In this document: positions 31,525 to 39,195 of the stretch, piece after piece | How the letters are laid out: every line of letters starts with the position of its first letter | Numbering within the stretch: position 1 is the stretch's first letter | NCBI GenBank assembly: GCA_002412765.1 | Contig: DHVR01000036.1 | Span: 1-39,266 of the forward strand | Length of the DNA stretch: 39,266 nucleotides | From: Leptolinea sp. UBA5203 | GTDB taxonomy: Bacteria; Chloroflexota; Anaerolineae; Anaerolineales; Anaerolineaceae | Direction: 5' to 3' | Program-made: the position numbers and the translations under genes | The notes under the pieces: generated by a model | Seen by the model: the letters and a program-made list of their open reading frames with translations, nothing else | Databases searched by the model: none | Told to the model about the DNA's origin: nothing

Positions 31525-32244
31525 CTAAAATTGACGGGATTGAGTCGATGGATTGGCATTTTTAGGCATCGGTTTGGGATGCATGGAGACGGGGTGATAA
31601 GTGGGTTCGGCGGATTTCATGGAGGCTGCATAATTGACTGTGGCAGTCTGCCCGTTTCCGGACATTGATCCATGGCTGACCGAGCGGCGAACCGGTGTAG
31701 CACTTTGTTCCAGTTTGAGACTTCCGAGAATTTTTCCGCCGGCTACAGAGAAGGTGCCGATAATCAAGACGCGGATGACCCAAACCATCAAGGCCACGAA
31801 GACGGGGACGAAAGTAACCAGGGTTTCGCGGTCAATCACAGCGGCACTCTGTACATTGTGGCTGAGAATGGCCATGGAGACACCCCACCAGGTAAGGAAT
31901 GCGTTCATGGTGGCGGCTAATAACCAGGCACCGAAGAGATACCAGATTTCGCGCGGTTCGTCGTCCTGCATGTCAGGGGTGAACAGGCGGGCGATTCCGG
32001 CAAAATCGATCCCGCAAAAAGCGACGGCGAGGATGGTGCCCCAGCGGATGCCCAGGAAGGCCAGATCCCCCAGCAAATCACGCAGGGCGAAATCCGTGGT
32101 GGAATAGTTGAATAATTCAAAGGCAATTAATGCAGTCAGCATAATTACAGCAAACCAGAAACCGCCCCGACTGGTGGTGGTTTGAATGGATTTCCATAAA
32201 TTGGATTTTGAAAGATCAGTGGAACGAGCATTGGCGTAATTCAT
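31525..32244 (-). CDS. Predicted four-span membrane protein, family not recognised
   Basis: A 239-aa protein with four hydrophobic segments (about 28-46, 55-80, 100-125 and 145-170) and a soluble, Ser/Pro/Met-rich C-terminal tail (about 180-239) that is probably disordered. Residues such as FNYSTTDFALRDLLGDL between spans 1 and 2 are unusual, but I recognise no family. The ribosome-binding site AAGGAG is strong. The gene is monocistronic and is driven by a near-consensus promoter overlapped by palindromic GAAC/GTTC half-sites. That suggests tight repression and a stress-induced membrane protein (inference). Confidence 0.75.
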   Translation of the reverse strand: MNYANARSTDLSKSNLWKSIQTTTSRGGFWFAVIMLTALIAFELFNYSTTDFALRDLLGDLAFLGIRWGTILAVAFCGIDFAGIARLFTPDMQDDEPREIWYLFGAWLLAATMNAFLTWWGVSMAILSHNVQSAAVIDRETLVTFVPVFVALMVWVIRVLIIGTFSVAGGKILGSLKLEQSATPVRRSVSHGSMSGNGQTATVNYAASMKSAEPTYHPVSMHPKPMPKNANPSTQSRQF

Positions 32245-32278
32245 GATTTATCTCCTTGTCTAAGGCGCTATCGGTTTC

Positions 32279-32322
32279 AGAACTTATGTTCTAATAATAG
32301 AACAAGCGTACTAAAATGTCAA
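32279..32322 (-). promoter_or_regulatory. Promoter with overlapping GAAC-N4-GTTC operator (LexA-box-like)
   Basis: Minus strand: -35 TTGACA (32317-32322), 17-bp spacer, -10 TATTAT (32294-32299). Overlapping and just downstream are three half-sites: AGAAC (32279), GTTCT (32288) and AGAAC (32299) in plus-strand reading. They form AGAACTTATGTTCT and a second palindrome across the -10. The GAAC-N4-GTTC core matches the Gram-positive-type LexA box; another repressor with the same symmetry is possible. Confidence 0.7.
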
Positions 32323-32356
32323 GCCTCAATTTGCTCAAATTGGAGATTTTCGGGGT

Positions 32357-32362
32357 TATAAT
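32357..32362 (+). promoter_or_regulatory. -10 box of the lactate permease gene
   Basis: A perfect TATAAT on the plus strand, 38 bp before the permease ATG. The best -35-like sequence, TTGCTC (32331-32336), is 20 bp away, which is too far to be convincing. It diverges from the regulated promoter at 32279-32322. Confidence 0.5.
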
Positions 32363-32400
32363 TTCATTTTCAACCCATTTCATCGCAGGGATACCTATTT

Positions 32401-33960
32401 ATGCTGCAATTCACTCCAATTCATTGGCTTTTGGCCTGTTTGCCCATTCTCTCCTTACTGTTATTAATGCTTGTTTTCAAATGGGGAGGCAGCAAAGCCG
32501 GCGCTTTTAGCTGGTTTTTAACCATCATGCTTTCCATTTTGGTGTTCGGCGCCGGGTTCAAGGTGTTGGCTTATGCCCAAATAAGGGCTTTGATGCTGAC
32601 ATTAGATGTGCTCTATATCATCTGGATGGCGCTGCTCTTCTTTCATGTCTCCAACGAAGCCGGGGTGATTTCCAAAATCGGCACGCATCTCAATGCCCTG
32701 ACTCAGGACCGCACCTTACAGGGGCTGATTCTGGCCTGGCTGTTTGCATCCTTCATTCAAGGTATGGGCGGATTTGGTGTCCCCGTGGCGGTGGCCGCGC
32801 CGCTGATGATCGGGGTGGGGTTTTCTCCGATTCAAGCGGTGTTGATTGCCGGTATTGGGCACGGCTGGGCGGTCAACTTTGGCTCCATGGCCACTTCGTT
32901 TCAGACCATGGTCGCCGTGACGGGTCTTCCGGGGGAAGTATTGGCTCCGGATTCGGCGATATTCATGGGCGTTGCCTGCCTGGCTTGCGGGCTTCTAGTG
33001 GGAATATTGAGCGGCGGTTTCAAGGGCATGCTCAAACACAGCCTCCTGATCGTTTTCCTGGCGGGCTTGATGTCCGTGGTGCAGTATTGGCTGGCAACCC
33101 ATCATTTATGGACTCTGGGCGCCACCGTGGCCTCACTGAGCGGTTTGCTGGCGGCAGTGGGGGTATTGCAGTGGCGCAAGAAAGCCAAAGGTGAAAAAAC
33201 AGCTGCGGTCGGGGGACTCTCTTTTGGGTGGGTCGCCTTTCCTTACATCCTCTTGATTGGGTTGGCAGCCTGCGTGTTTATGGTTCCTGCCGTCAATGAA
33301 TTCGTTAATCGCATATCGCTTTCCTTACCCATCCCTGAAGTCCGTACTGCGATGGGTGTGGTGACGCCTGCCGGAGATACCCGCGCGATCAGTGTGCTGG
33401 GTCATCCAGGCGCCATTCTGGGCGTGGCCTCGATCCTTTCCATGCTGGTTTATGCCCGTCTGGGGATTTACCAAGCGGGTTATTTATCGCGGATTTGGGA
33501 TAGTGTTGCCAAAGGCGCCGTGACTTCCAGTTTAGGGATTTTATGCATGGTCAGTCTGGCCACGGTCATGTCCCACAGCGGGATGACGCAGATACTGGCT
33601 CTGGGGTTGAGCAACAACATTGCTGCGGCGTATTATCCGCTGGTGGCACCCTTTATTGGCATGATCGGTGCGTTCATCACCGGCAGTAATAACAATGCCA
33701 ACGTACTCTTTGCCGGCTTGCAGATGCAAACAGCGAACTTGCTAAAGATCCCGGTCACTTTGATTTTGGGTTCGCAGACTGCCGGCGGATCTCTGGGCAG
33801 TATGTTTGCCCCGGCCAAGGTGATTGTCGGCTGCAGCACGGCCGGGCTTTCCGGGCAGGAAGGTAAAGTGATGGGGAAAACGATCCTCTACGGCATCCTT
33901 CCGGTGATTGTGGTGGCGGTGTTTGGCTATATTTGGCTGCGCTTGCGCGGCGGTATGTGA
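32401..33960 (+). CDS. lctP: L-lactate permease family transporter
   Basis: A 519-aa integral membrane protein of the LctP/LldP family, which imports L-lactate (or glycolate) with protons. About 13-14 spans cover the whole length. Family segments are clear: FASFIQGMGGFGVPVAVAAP (about 117-137), the GHGWAVNFGSMATSFQTMV block and the C-terminal FIGMIGAFITGSNNNANVLF and GGSLGSMFAPAKV motifs. It is slightly shorter than E. coli LldP (551 aa). The start codon has only a weak ribosome-binding site (GCAGGGA). No lactate dehydrogenase gene accompanies it, but a small membrane-protein gene follows by 10 bp. Confidence 0.93.
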   Translation: MLQFTPIHWLLACLPILSLLLLMLVFKWGGSKAGAFSWFLTIMLSILVFGAGFKVLAYAQIRALMLTLDVLYIIWMALLFFHVSNEAGVISKIGTHLNALTQDRTLQGLILAWLFASFIQGMGGFGVPVAVAAPLMIGVGFSPIQAVLIAGIGHGWAVNFGSMATSFQTMVAVTGLPGEVLAPDSAIFMGVACLACGLLVGILSGGFKGMLKHSLLIVFLAGLMSVVQYWLATHHLWTLGATVASLSGLLAAVGVLQWRKKAKGEKTAAVGGLSFGWVAFPYILLIGLAACVFMVPAVNEFVNRISLSLPIPEVRTAMGVVTPAGDTRAISVLGHPGAILGVASILSMLVYARLGIYQAGYLSRIWDSVAKGAVTSSLGILCMVSLATVMSHSGMTQILALGLSNNIAAAYYPLVAPFIGMIGAFITGSNNNANVLFAGLQMQTANLLKIPVTLILGSQTAGGSLGSMFAPAKVIVGCSTAGLSGQEGKVMGKTILYGILPVIVVAVFGYIWLRLRGGM

Positions 33961-33970
33961 GGTGCGTTTA

Positions 33971-34150
33971 ATGGAAAAGAATTCTAAAAAGACCTTCTCC
34001 AAACTTCAGATGAACAGCATCTTGTTAATCATCGGGCTGATCAGCCCGTTGTTGTTATATCTTGGCTTGAGTGGGGAAATCAATTGGCTGACGGGTCTGG
34101 CGAGTGTTTTGATTGTTGGAGCGATGCTGGTTGTGATTCTGTTGGGATAA
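33971..34150 (+). CDS. Small two-span membrane protein (59 aa)
   Basis: A 59-aa frame starting 10 bp after the lactate permease stop. A charged N-terminus (MEKNSKKTFSKLQMN) is followed by two hydrophobic stretches (about 16-34 and 39-58) separated by GLSGEINW. GAGGTG, 6 bases before the ATG at the end of the permease gene, can serve as ribosome-binding site. A terminator follows 21 bp after the stop, so permease and small protein form one operon. It may be an accessory subunit of the permease; I know no family. Confidence 0.65.
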   Translation: MEKNSKKTFSKLQMNSILLIIGLISPLLLYLGLSGEINWLTGLASVLIVGAMLVVILLG

Positions 34151-34171
34151 TTTTGTCTATGGTTTGATATC

Positions 34172-34204
34172 AAAACGGCATGCGCTTTTCAGGCATGCCG
34201 TTTT
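34172..34204. terminator. Bidirectional terminator between converging operons
   Basis: Perfect 12-bp arms, AAAACGGCATGC/GCATGCCGTTTT, with a 9-nt loop. It lies between the stops of the small membrane protein (plus) and the mrp gene (minus). The A and T ends give U tracts in both directions. Confidence 0.93.
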
Positions 34205-34211
34205 GTCTAAC

Positions 34212-35252
34212 TTATTGCGTCAGATGCTTAATCAGCTCGTCCATGGGTTCTAGCTGCAATTCTTCCAGGGTACCGGCATCACAATTGGCCGCGATTTGGG
34301 GAGTAATGGGAATTTTGGCGGTGATCTTCGTATCAGCCAACTGGGCGATCTCCTCCACATGACTGGGTCCGAAAATCTCATGCCGGTTGCCGGTATCCGG
34401 GCAGGGGTAAAAACTCATATTTTCCACGATCCCCAGGATGGGGAAATTCATTTTCTGCACCATGTGAATGGCCTTCTTGACCACCAATGTGGAGAGATCC
34501 TGCGGGGTGGTGACCAGGATGACGCCGCTGAGGGGTAAATTCTGCAGCACGGTGATGGCCGCGTCCGAGGTACCTGGGGGCAGATCGACAAAGAGGTAAT
34601 CCAGATTGCCCCAGATGGTGTGCGTCCAGAACTGACGGATGGTAGCCGCGATCAGCGGTCCGCGCCAGATGGTGGGCGTGTCTTCTTCCTTGAGCAGCAA
34701 ATTAGTGGAAACCACCTTGATCCCGCCGCGGGTGAGCGCCGGCAGCATGCCTGCGTCCCCGCCGCGCAGACCGCCTGCCGGCAGACCGAACAATTTGGGG
34801 ATGCTGGGTCCGGTGATATCTGCGTCCAGGATGCCGACTTTCTTGCCCAGGCGTGCGGCGCTGCTGGCCAGCAGCCCGGTGACAGAGGATTTGCCCACTC
34901 CACCTTTCCCGCTCATCACGGCGATGATCTTCTCCACACGGTTCATTTGAGCTAAAAAGGAAGGCTGGCTGGTCTTTTTGACTTTTTCGAATAAGGCTTT
35001 GACTTCTTCCTTACTCATCGCGCCAAAGGCGATTTCCACCTCCGAGATGGCGGGATGCTCCAACAGGACGGCGCGGGCATCCGCCGCCATGCGGTCCTTC
35101 ATCGGACAGCCGGGGATGGTCAGGGCCAGGGTGAAAGTGACGCAGCCGGCGTCGAAGCTTAGGTCACGGACCATCTCCAATTCGACGATGTTTTCTTTCA
35201 GTTCCGGGTCTTTGACTTGTTTGAGCAGGTCGAGGATTTCTTGAGTTTGCAT
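34212..35252 (-). CDS. Mrp/NBP35-family iron-sulfur cluster carrier ATPase
   Basis: A 346-aa P-loop ATPase that carries and delivers Fe-S clusters to apo-proteins. An N-terminal MIP18/DUF59 domain (about 4-80, DPELKENIVELEMVRDL) is followed by the ATPase domain with the deviant Walker A motif SGKGGVGKS (114-122) and DADITGPSIPKLFGL. The C-terminal cluster-binding region reads FYPCPDTGNRHEIFG: one Cys is present where many homologues have CxxC, so bridging by two Cys per subunit is lost. The start at 35252 is preferred because homologues begin here and a TACAAT box lies 6 bp upstream; the frame runs on to 35411 but that part looks non-coding. Confidence 0.9.
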   Translation of the reverse strand: MQTQEILDLLKQVKDPELKENIVELEMVRDLSFDAGCVTFTLALTIPGCPMKDRMAADARAVLLEHPAISEVEIAFGAMSKEEVKALFEKVKKTSQPSFLAQMNRVEKIIAVMSGKGGVGKSSVTGLLASSAARLGKKVGILDADITGPSIPKLFGLPAGGLRGGDAGMLPALTRGGIKVVSTNLLLKEEDTPTIWRGPLIAATIRQFWTHTIWGNLDYLFVDLPPGTSDAAITVLQNLPLSGVILVTTPQDLSTLVVKKAIHMVQKMNFPILGIVENMSFYPCPDTGNRHEIFGPSHVEEIAQLADTKITAKIPITPQIAANCDAGTLEELQLEPMDELIKHLTQ

Positions 35253-35258
35253 AGAGGT

Positions 35259-35264
35259 ATTGTA
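35259..35264 (-). promoter_or_regulatory. Candidate -10 box of the Mrp gene (leaderless start)
   Basis: Minus-strand TACAAT lies 6 bp before the ATG at 35252, so transcription would start at the start codon. There is no ribosome-binding site between them. This matches the arrangement at rnd. The -35 is not obvious. Confidence 0.45.
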
Positions 35265-35837
35265 GTCGGGGTGGAAAGAATTGGGTAGGTGGGGATGTCT
35301 ATGAGACCCAAAGAGACTATTTTGAAAGGCGCGTTGGGTTGCCGGTTGCGGTGCAAACACATGTACGATTTTCAGACCAGCCTTAACCTCTTTGTTGACT
35401 TCGTGTCGCATTTACTCTTGAATCACACGATTCAACTCTTCCCACAAGGTCATCTTTTGGTATTCTCAAAAGGAAGAAAATACCATTTTCCAGGGTGGTA
35501 GATCATGAGGTAAGGCTCCCCACACACAACCATTCGTTTGGAAATCAAAGTTACCATTGAGAATCTCTCGCTATGGATATTTTCATAGTCATCCAGTCGA
35601 TTTGCTATCTGGTAGATATTTTGCAATTTACACCCGTTCAATAATATCTATATCTTTAGTGTGATTTTGCGTTGGTTTCGTCATCAACCTATTTTTCCCT
35701 ACTTGATATAATCCAGGTCTTTTCCGCTTTGTAGTAATCGTTTTTTATACACTCGCTTTGGGTCTGGTTTTTGATTCCTCTCTGGTTGTAAGTTGAGCGG
35801 ATGTAAACTCAACTACAAAAAATCTGTAAAATCCCAT
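35265..35837. other. AT-rich intergenic region, possible gene remnant
   Basis: No well-supported gene is seen. A 63-codon frame on the minus strand (35450-35641) reads ...MVTLISKRMVVCGEPYLMIYHPGKWYF in its second half and looks protein-like. It has no good ribosome-binding site. Neighbouring frames continue with MTLWEELNRVIQE (35430 to about 35471) and with RHEVNKEVKAGLKIV, as if a small gene pair had decayed through frameshifts. Nothing else is recognised. Confidence 0.3.
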
Positions 35838-36686
35838 TCAAGCAGATGCGGCAGCAGACTGTTTGCGTTCACGGGTCTTTTTCCAGCGCCAGCCGATCAG
35901 GTTCACCAGGAGGCTGGTGGGGATCAGGCTACCGAAGAATTGCAACAGTTGATTGATCACCCCGGGAATACACACGGCCCTGCCTTTCAGGGCAGCGTTC
36001 AGGGTCAGGTTGGCCACTGAACCCGTGTTCCAGGTGGTGAGCTGCCCCATCAAGCCCTGGGAATCAATCGACTCCACACAGGAGGCGGTGGTGGGCATAC
36101 CCGCTGGGCACAGCACGGTGACCGTGGCGTTCATCTCCTGCATCTCGTTGCGCAATGCCAGGGAGAAATCCAGCAGGAAACGTTTGGAAGCAGCGTAAGT
36201 GGCCTTGACCGGCATGGGATAATACGCCGCCAGACTGGCAACATTGATAATGCGAAACGTCTGTGCAGGATCGCGAAAGCCGACGATGTTGTGGATCATA
36301 TCCAGGGTGCCTTCAATATTCAGGCGGATGATAGTCTGAATCTGATGGGAAGCCTGCTCGTAAAAGGGTCCTTCAAAATCCAGTCCGGCCACGTTGATCA
36401 AACCCCAAAACCGGGTACCTTCCTTTTGAATGGCGTTGAACAAAATATGGCGCGAATCCATGTCGGTGAGATCACAGGCGCCAACTTCCACCCTGACCCC
36501 GTACGTTTGGCTGAGACTGACAGCCAGTTGCTGCAATGCCTGAGGGTTGATATCGGTCAAATACAGGTTCCAGCCCCGGCTGGCACATTCCACTGCGAAG
36601 GCCGATCCTAATCCGCCAGTAGCGCCGCTGATCAGGATCGGAGAGAAATCTTGTGAATTCTTTATCGTTTTATCGTTTGCGTTCAT
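35838..36686 (-). CDS. Short-chain dehydrogenase/reductase (SDR), second gene of pair
   Basis: A 282-aa NAD(P)-dependent oxidoreductase. The Rossmann motif SGATGGLG (20-27, TGxxxGxG type) and the catalytic S151, Y164 and K168 (YAASK) are all present. After the core, a C-terminal extension (about 230-282, GVINQLLQFFGSLIPTSLLVNLIGWRWKKTRERK) is hydrophobic then basic, as in membrane-associated SDRs acting on lipids or sterols. It follows the first SDR gene by 10 bp. The substrate cannot be told. Confidence 0.88.
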   Translation of the reverse strand: MNANDKTIKNSQDFSPILISGATGGLGSAFAVECASRGWNLYLTDINPQALQQLAVSLSQTYGVRVEVGACDLTDMDSRHILFNAIQKEGTRFWGLINVAGLDFEGPFYEQASHQIQTIIRLNIEGTLDMIHNIVGFRDPAQTFRIINVASLAAYYPMPVKATYAASKRFLLDFSLALRNEMQEMNATVTVLCPAGMPTTASCVESIDSQGLMGQLTTWNTGSVANLTLNAALKGRAVCIPGVINQLLQFFGSLIPTSLLVNLIGWRWKKTRERKQSAAASA

Positions 36687-36696
36687 CCTGCACCAC

Positions 36697-37575
36697 CTAA
36701 GCCAAACCGCACATTTTTTCTAATTCTGCCCATAAACGTTCGGCAGCTTGTATATCCAGCGCGCGTTTGCTGGCCTTCTTCGGCTTACAGTCCTTCCAAT
36801 ACGGCTGGTCGCTGGTTTGAAGAGAAGGTTCAGTCAGCAGATAGGCGATATTGCGGGCCGGCACTTCCGGGAGTGTGCCGCCTGCTCGTCTGCGCGCCCA
36901 AATCCAGCGCACCAGTGCCGGCGTGCCCTTGAAACCAATTTCGGTCTTCACCAGCCCGGGGTCGGCGGCAAAGGCTTTTACCGTGGCCTGCTCACCCATC
37001 AAACGGTTAAAAGCTTGGGTAAAGAGAACGTTAGCCAGCTTGGTATTTTCATAGGCCTGCAAGCCATTGTAATGCCGGCGCAATTGCAGATCATCCCAAT
37101 GCATGCGGCCTTGAAAATGAGAATCCGAACTGACGGTAACGATGCGCGCGCTGGGGATCTGCATCAGCAAAGGCAGCAGGACGGTACTCAGTAAAAACGG
37201 GGCCAGAGTATTGACCGCCCATTGCATCTCAAAGCCTTCGGGAGTGAGGCTTAGCCAGTAGGTGAACGTACCGGCGTTGTTGACCAGACCGTCTAATCCC
37301 TGCCTGCCGTAATCACGCAGCAGGTTTTCGATTTCCGGCCTCAGGGCTCGAATCTTGCTCTGCAGAGATAAATCTGCCACCAGCATCATCACCTGTCCAT
37401 CCGTATGCCTGGCTTGCGCCTGAACCTGCTTTTTTACCGCCCAACAACGTTCTTCCGAGCGGCCGATGCCGATCACAAAGGCGCCTTGGTCCACCAATGC
37501 TTGAGTAGTCGCCAGGCCAATCCCGGAGGTGGCTCCGCTGACCACAAATGTTTTTCCTTGATGATTAATTTCCAT
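36697..37575 (-). CDS. Short-chain dehydrogenase/reductase (SDR), retinol-dehydrogenase-like
   Basis: A 292-aa oxidoreductase with SGATSGIG (13-20), NNAG (99-102), the catalytic Ser in TVSSDSHF (149/150), Y175 and K179 (YENTK). The overall pattern resembles the WW-oxidoreductase/retinol-dehydrogenase subgroup. The ATG at 37575 is chosen because AAGGAA lies about 9 nt upstream; the frame extends to 37635 but that part overlaps the operator-rich region. It is the first gene of a two-SDR operon. Confidence 0.88.
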   Translation of the reverse strand: MEINHQGKTFVVSGATSGIGLATTQALVDQGAFVIGIGRSEERCWAVKKQVQAQARHTDGQVMMLVADLSLQSKIRALRPEIENLLRDYGRQGLDGLVNNAGTFTYWLSLTPEGFEMQWAVNTLAPFLLSTVLLPLLMQIPSARIVTVSSDSHFQGRMHWDDLQLRRHYNGLQAYENTKLANVLFTQAFNRLMGEQATVKAFAADPGLVKTEIGFKGTPALVRWIWARRRAGGTLPEVPARNIAYLLTEPSLQTSDQPYWKDCKPKKASKRALDIQAAERLWAELEKMCGLA

Positions 37576-37635
37576 GGTTTTTTCCTTTTCATTCTCTGGT
37601 TTGCATTTTGTCCAGCAAACCGTAGGGGATATCAT

Positions 37636-37720
37636 GGGTATACCCTGGAAAGGGGTGGAGCCGGATCAACCAGGGTGTGGATTTCAAGGGTGGATTATTC
37701 TCTCCACCCCAGGGTGGAGA
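37636..37720. promoter_or_regulatory. GGGTGGA repeat array upstream of the SDR operon
   Basis: Sites related to GGGTGGA occur at 37652-37660, 37672-37681 (interrupted by T), 37687-37694, and as a near-perfect 20-bp inverted repeat TCTCCACCC-CA-GGGTGGAGA (37701-37720). A separate 10-bp palindrome, GGGTATACCC, lies at 37636-37645. The array ends about 60 bp before the SDR start codon and begins 13 bp after the LuxR stop. It is probably a multi-site operator, most likely for the adjacent LuxR or TetR regulator. Confidence 0.6.
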
Positions 37721-37733
37721 TGTTATTGGACCG

Positions 37734-38531
37734 TTAATGGGATTTAATTATTCCCAGGTCCCTGCCCTGCCGTACCGCTCGGATACGGGATTGCACGCCT
37801 AATTTGCTGTACAGGTTATTGATGTGGGTCTTCACCGTGCTGGGTGCCAGAGTCAAGCGTTCCGCAATTTCGGTATTGGAAAGGCCCAAATCCATCAATT
37901 CAAGGACTTGCACTTCTCTGGCGGTCAATGGTTCAGCCAGAGCATTCACCGGCTTTTCAATCTGGAACCTGGCTGCTGAGGAGGATTCATCCCCTTGCAG
38001 TCCATGCAGCAAGTAGGTAAGGGAGCATCCCTTGCGCGTGAAACCATAAAAAGCCAAACCGGCACAGATCAGCAGCAAAGGCACGGACACCTGAAAGAAA
38101 AGTCCGCCGCTGATGGCACCAAATACTACAAAGAAAAGTACCCCGGCCAGTACCAGGCCGGCAGCGATTTGAGTGACCCCTTCAGGCCAGCGCTGTTGGT
38201 GGTTGCAAAGAATCACCCCGCACCCGATAGCCGAGAGTAGTAGCAGCCAGGCATAAGCCCAGGATTGCCAGTCCCCGGTGAGCACATTCAGTAGAAAGAT
38301 AAATCCCAATACCATTACAACGGCGCCGGGTATGGAGAGCAGGTTTGTCCAGGGAGCGTTCTCTTTCAGTGAAGTGCGAAACAAAAAAATGACAACGCCC
38401 AACAGAATCAGCGCCAAAGGCCAACTGATGCCCAAATTAATCTTATAAACCAGAGTCAGTACAAGGGACATCAGACCAATACCGACCAATCCCACACTGA
38501 TGCCCCAACGCAGCCAGGTTTCTTTTTTCAT
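37734..38531 (-). CDS. Membrane-anchored LuxR-type transcriptional regulator
   Basis: A 265-aa protein with about six membrane spans (residues 10-165) and a C-terminal LuxR helix-turn-helix (about 198-260; LTAREVQVLELMDLGLSNTEIAERLTLAPSTVKTH). It has no receiver domain, so the signal probably enters through the membrane part. The gene follows the TetR gene by 16 bp in the same direction and precedes the SDR operon, which has an operator array in between. It may control the SDR operon (inference). Confidence 0.88.
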   Translation of the reverse strand: MKKETWLRWGISVGLVGIGLMSLVLTLVYKINLGISWPLALILLGVVIFLFRTSLKENAPWTNLLSIPGAVVMVLGFIFLLNVLTGDWQSWAYAWLLLLSAIGCGVILCNHQQRWPEGVTQIAAGLVLAGVLFFVVFGAISGGLFFQVSVPLLLICAGLAFYGFTRKGCSLTYLLHGLQGDESSSAARFQIEKPVNALAEPLTAREVQVLELMDLGLSNTEIAERLTLAPSTVKTHINNLYSKLGVQSRIRAVRQGRDLGIIKSH

Positions 38532-38547
38532 TCGGTCACCTCATTTC

Positions 38548-39132
38548 TTAAGACAATACCTGTCCCACCAAGCGATCCACAAAGACCTTGCGGGCAGATT
38601 CGTTTGTCATATCCAGGCCAAAACTGGATAGAAACAAGCGCGGCGCCAGAATGGACATCATTACCGTGAAAGTAATTTGCATACAAGCTAGCTGCAAGTC
38701 TTTCTCATCCATTCCAATATGCCGCACCTGCATATCCTTAACAAGATTCAGGACAAATTCATTGAGTTTCTTCACCGCCAGGGATTCGTACGTTCCTTCA
38801 ATGAGCAGGGTAAAAAAATGCGAGCGGGTCAAGCCGGGGTACTGCGTACCCCCAGCGACCAGATCATTGAAGATGGCCGCGCAGCGTTCGCGGGCATTGC
38901 TGCCAGGCAGGCTCTCATAATCCTTAAAATCAAAAGCATTTTCCAGGGTCACTTCCATACAGCGTTGGATTAGGTTCTCCTTGCTGCGGAAATAATAATT
39001 AATGGCGGCATTGTTCACTCCGGCCACCTCGGCAATCTTGCGGTTGGTAGCTCCCTGAACACCGTATTTCTCAATACATTCAATGGCGGCATCAATTATT
39101 TTCTGTTCAATTGGGTTGGGTTCTTCGTTCAT
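38548..39132 (-). CDS. TetR-family transcriptional repressor
   Basis: A 194-aa repressor. The N-terminal DNA-binding domain (about 8-52) has EKYGVQGATNRKIAEVAGVNNAAINYYFRSKENL, a clear TetR helix-turn-helix. The C-terminal helical ligand domain shows no recognisable ligand pocket. The ATG at 39132 is chosen because AGGAG lies 9 nt upstream; a frame from 39168 is longer but overlaps the promoter. Its own promoter (39157-39185) is overlapped by a 33-bp inverted repeat, so autoregulation is likely. It heads a TetR-LuxR unit next to the SDR operon. Confidence 0.9.
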   Translation of the reverse strand: MNEEPNPIEQKIIDAAIECIEKYGVQGATNRKIAEVAGVNNAAINYYFRSKENLIQRCMEVTLENAFDFKDYESLPGSNARERCAAIFNDLVAGGTQYPGLTRSHFFTLLIEGTYESLAVKKLNEFVLNLVKDMQVRHIGMDEKDLQLACMQITFTVMMSILAPRLFLSSFGLDMTNESARKVFVDRLVGQVLS

Positions 39133-39156
39133 TGGTTCATACTCCTGATAGTCGGG

Positions 39157-39195
39157 AGTATAATTCAATCAAGTATATTAATCAAGTGATTGAAT
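39157..39195 (-). promoter_or_regulatory. TetR promoter with overlapping inverted-repeat operator
   Basis: Minus strand: -35 TTGATT (39180-39185), 17-bp spacer, -10 TATACT (39157-39162). A perfect inverted repeat, ATTCAATCA (39163-39171) and TGATTGAAT (39187-39195), 15 bp apart, covers the spacer and -35. A direct repeat, AATCAAGT, is also present. The arrangement is typical of a TetR autorepressor operator. Confidence 0.7.

Noticed and set aside
34212..35411. 399-aa version of the Mrp protein
   Set aside because: The first 53 residues show no similarity to the family and overlap the likely promoter; the start at 35252 gives the usual length.
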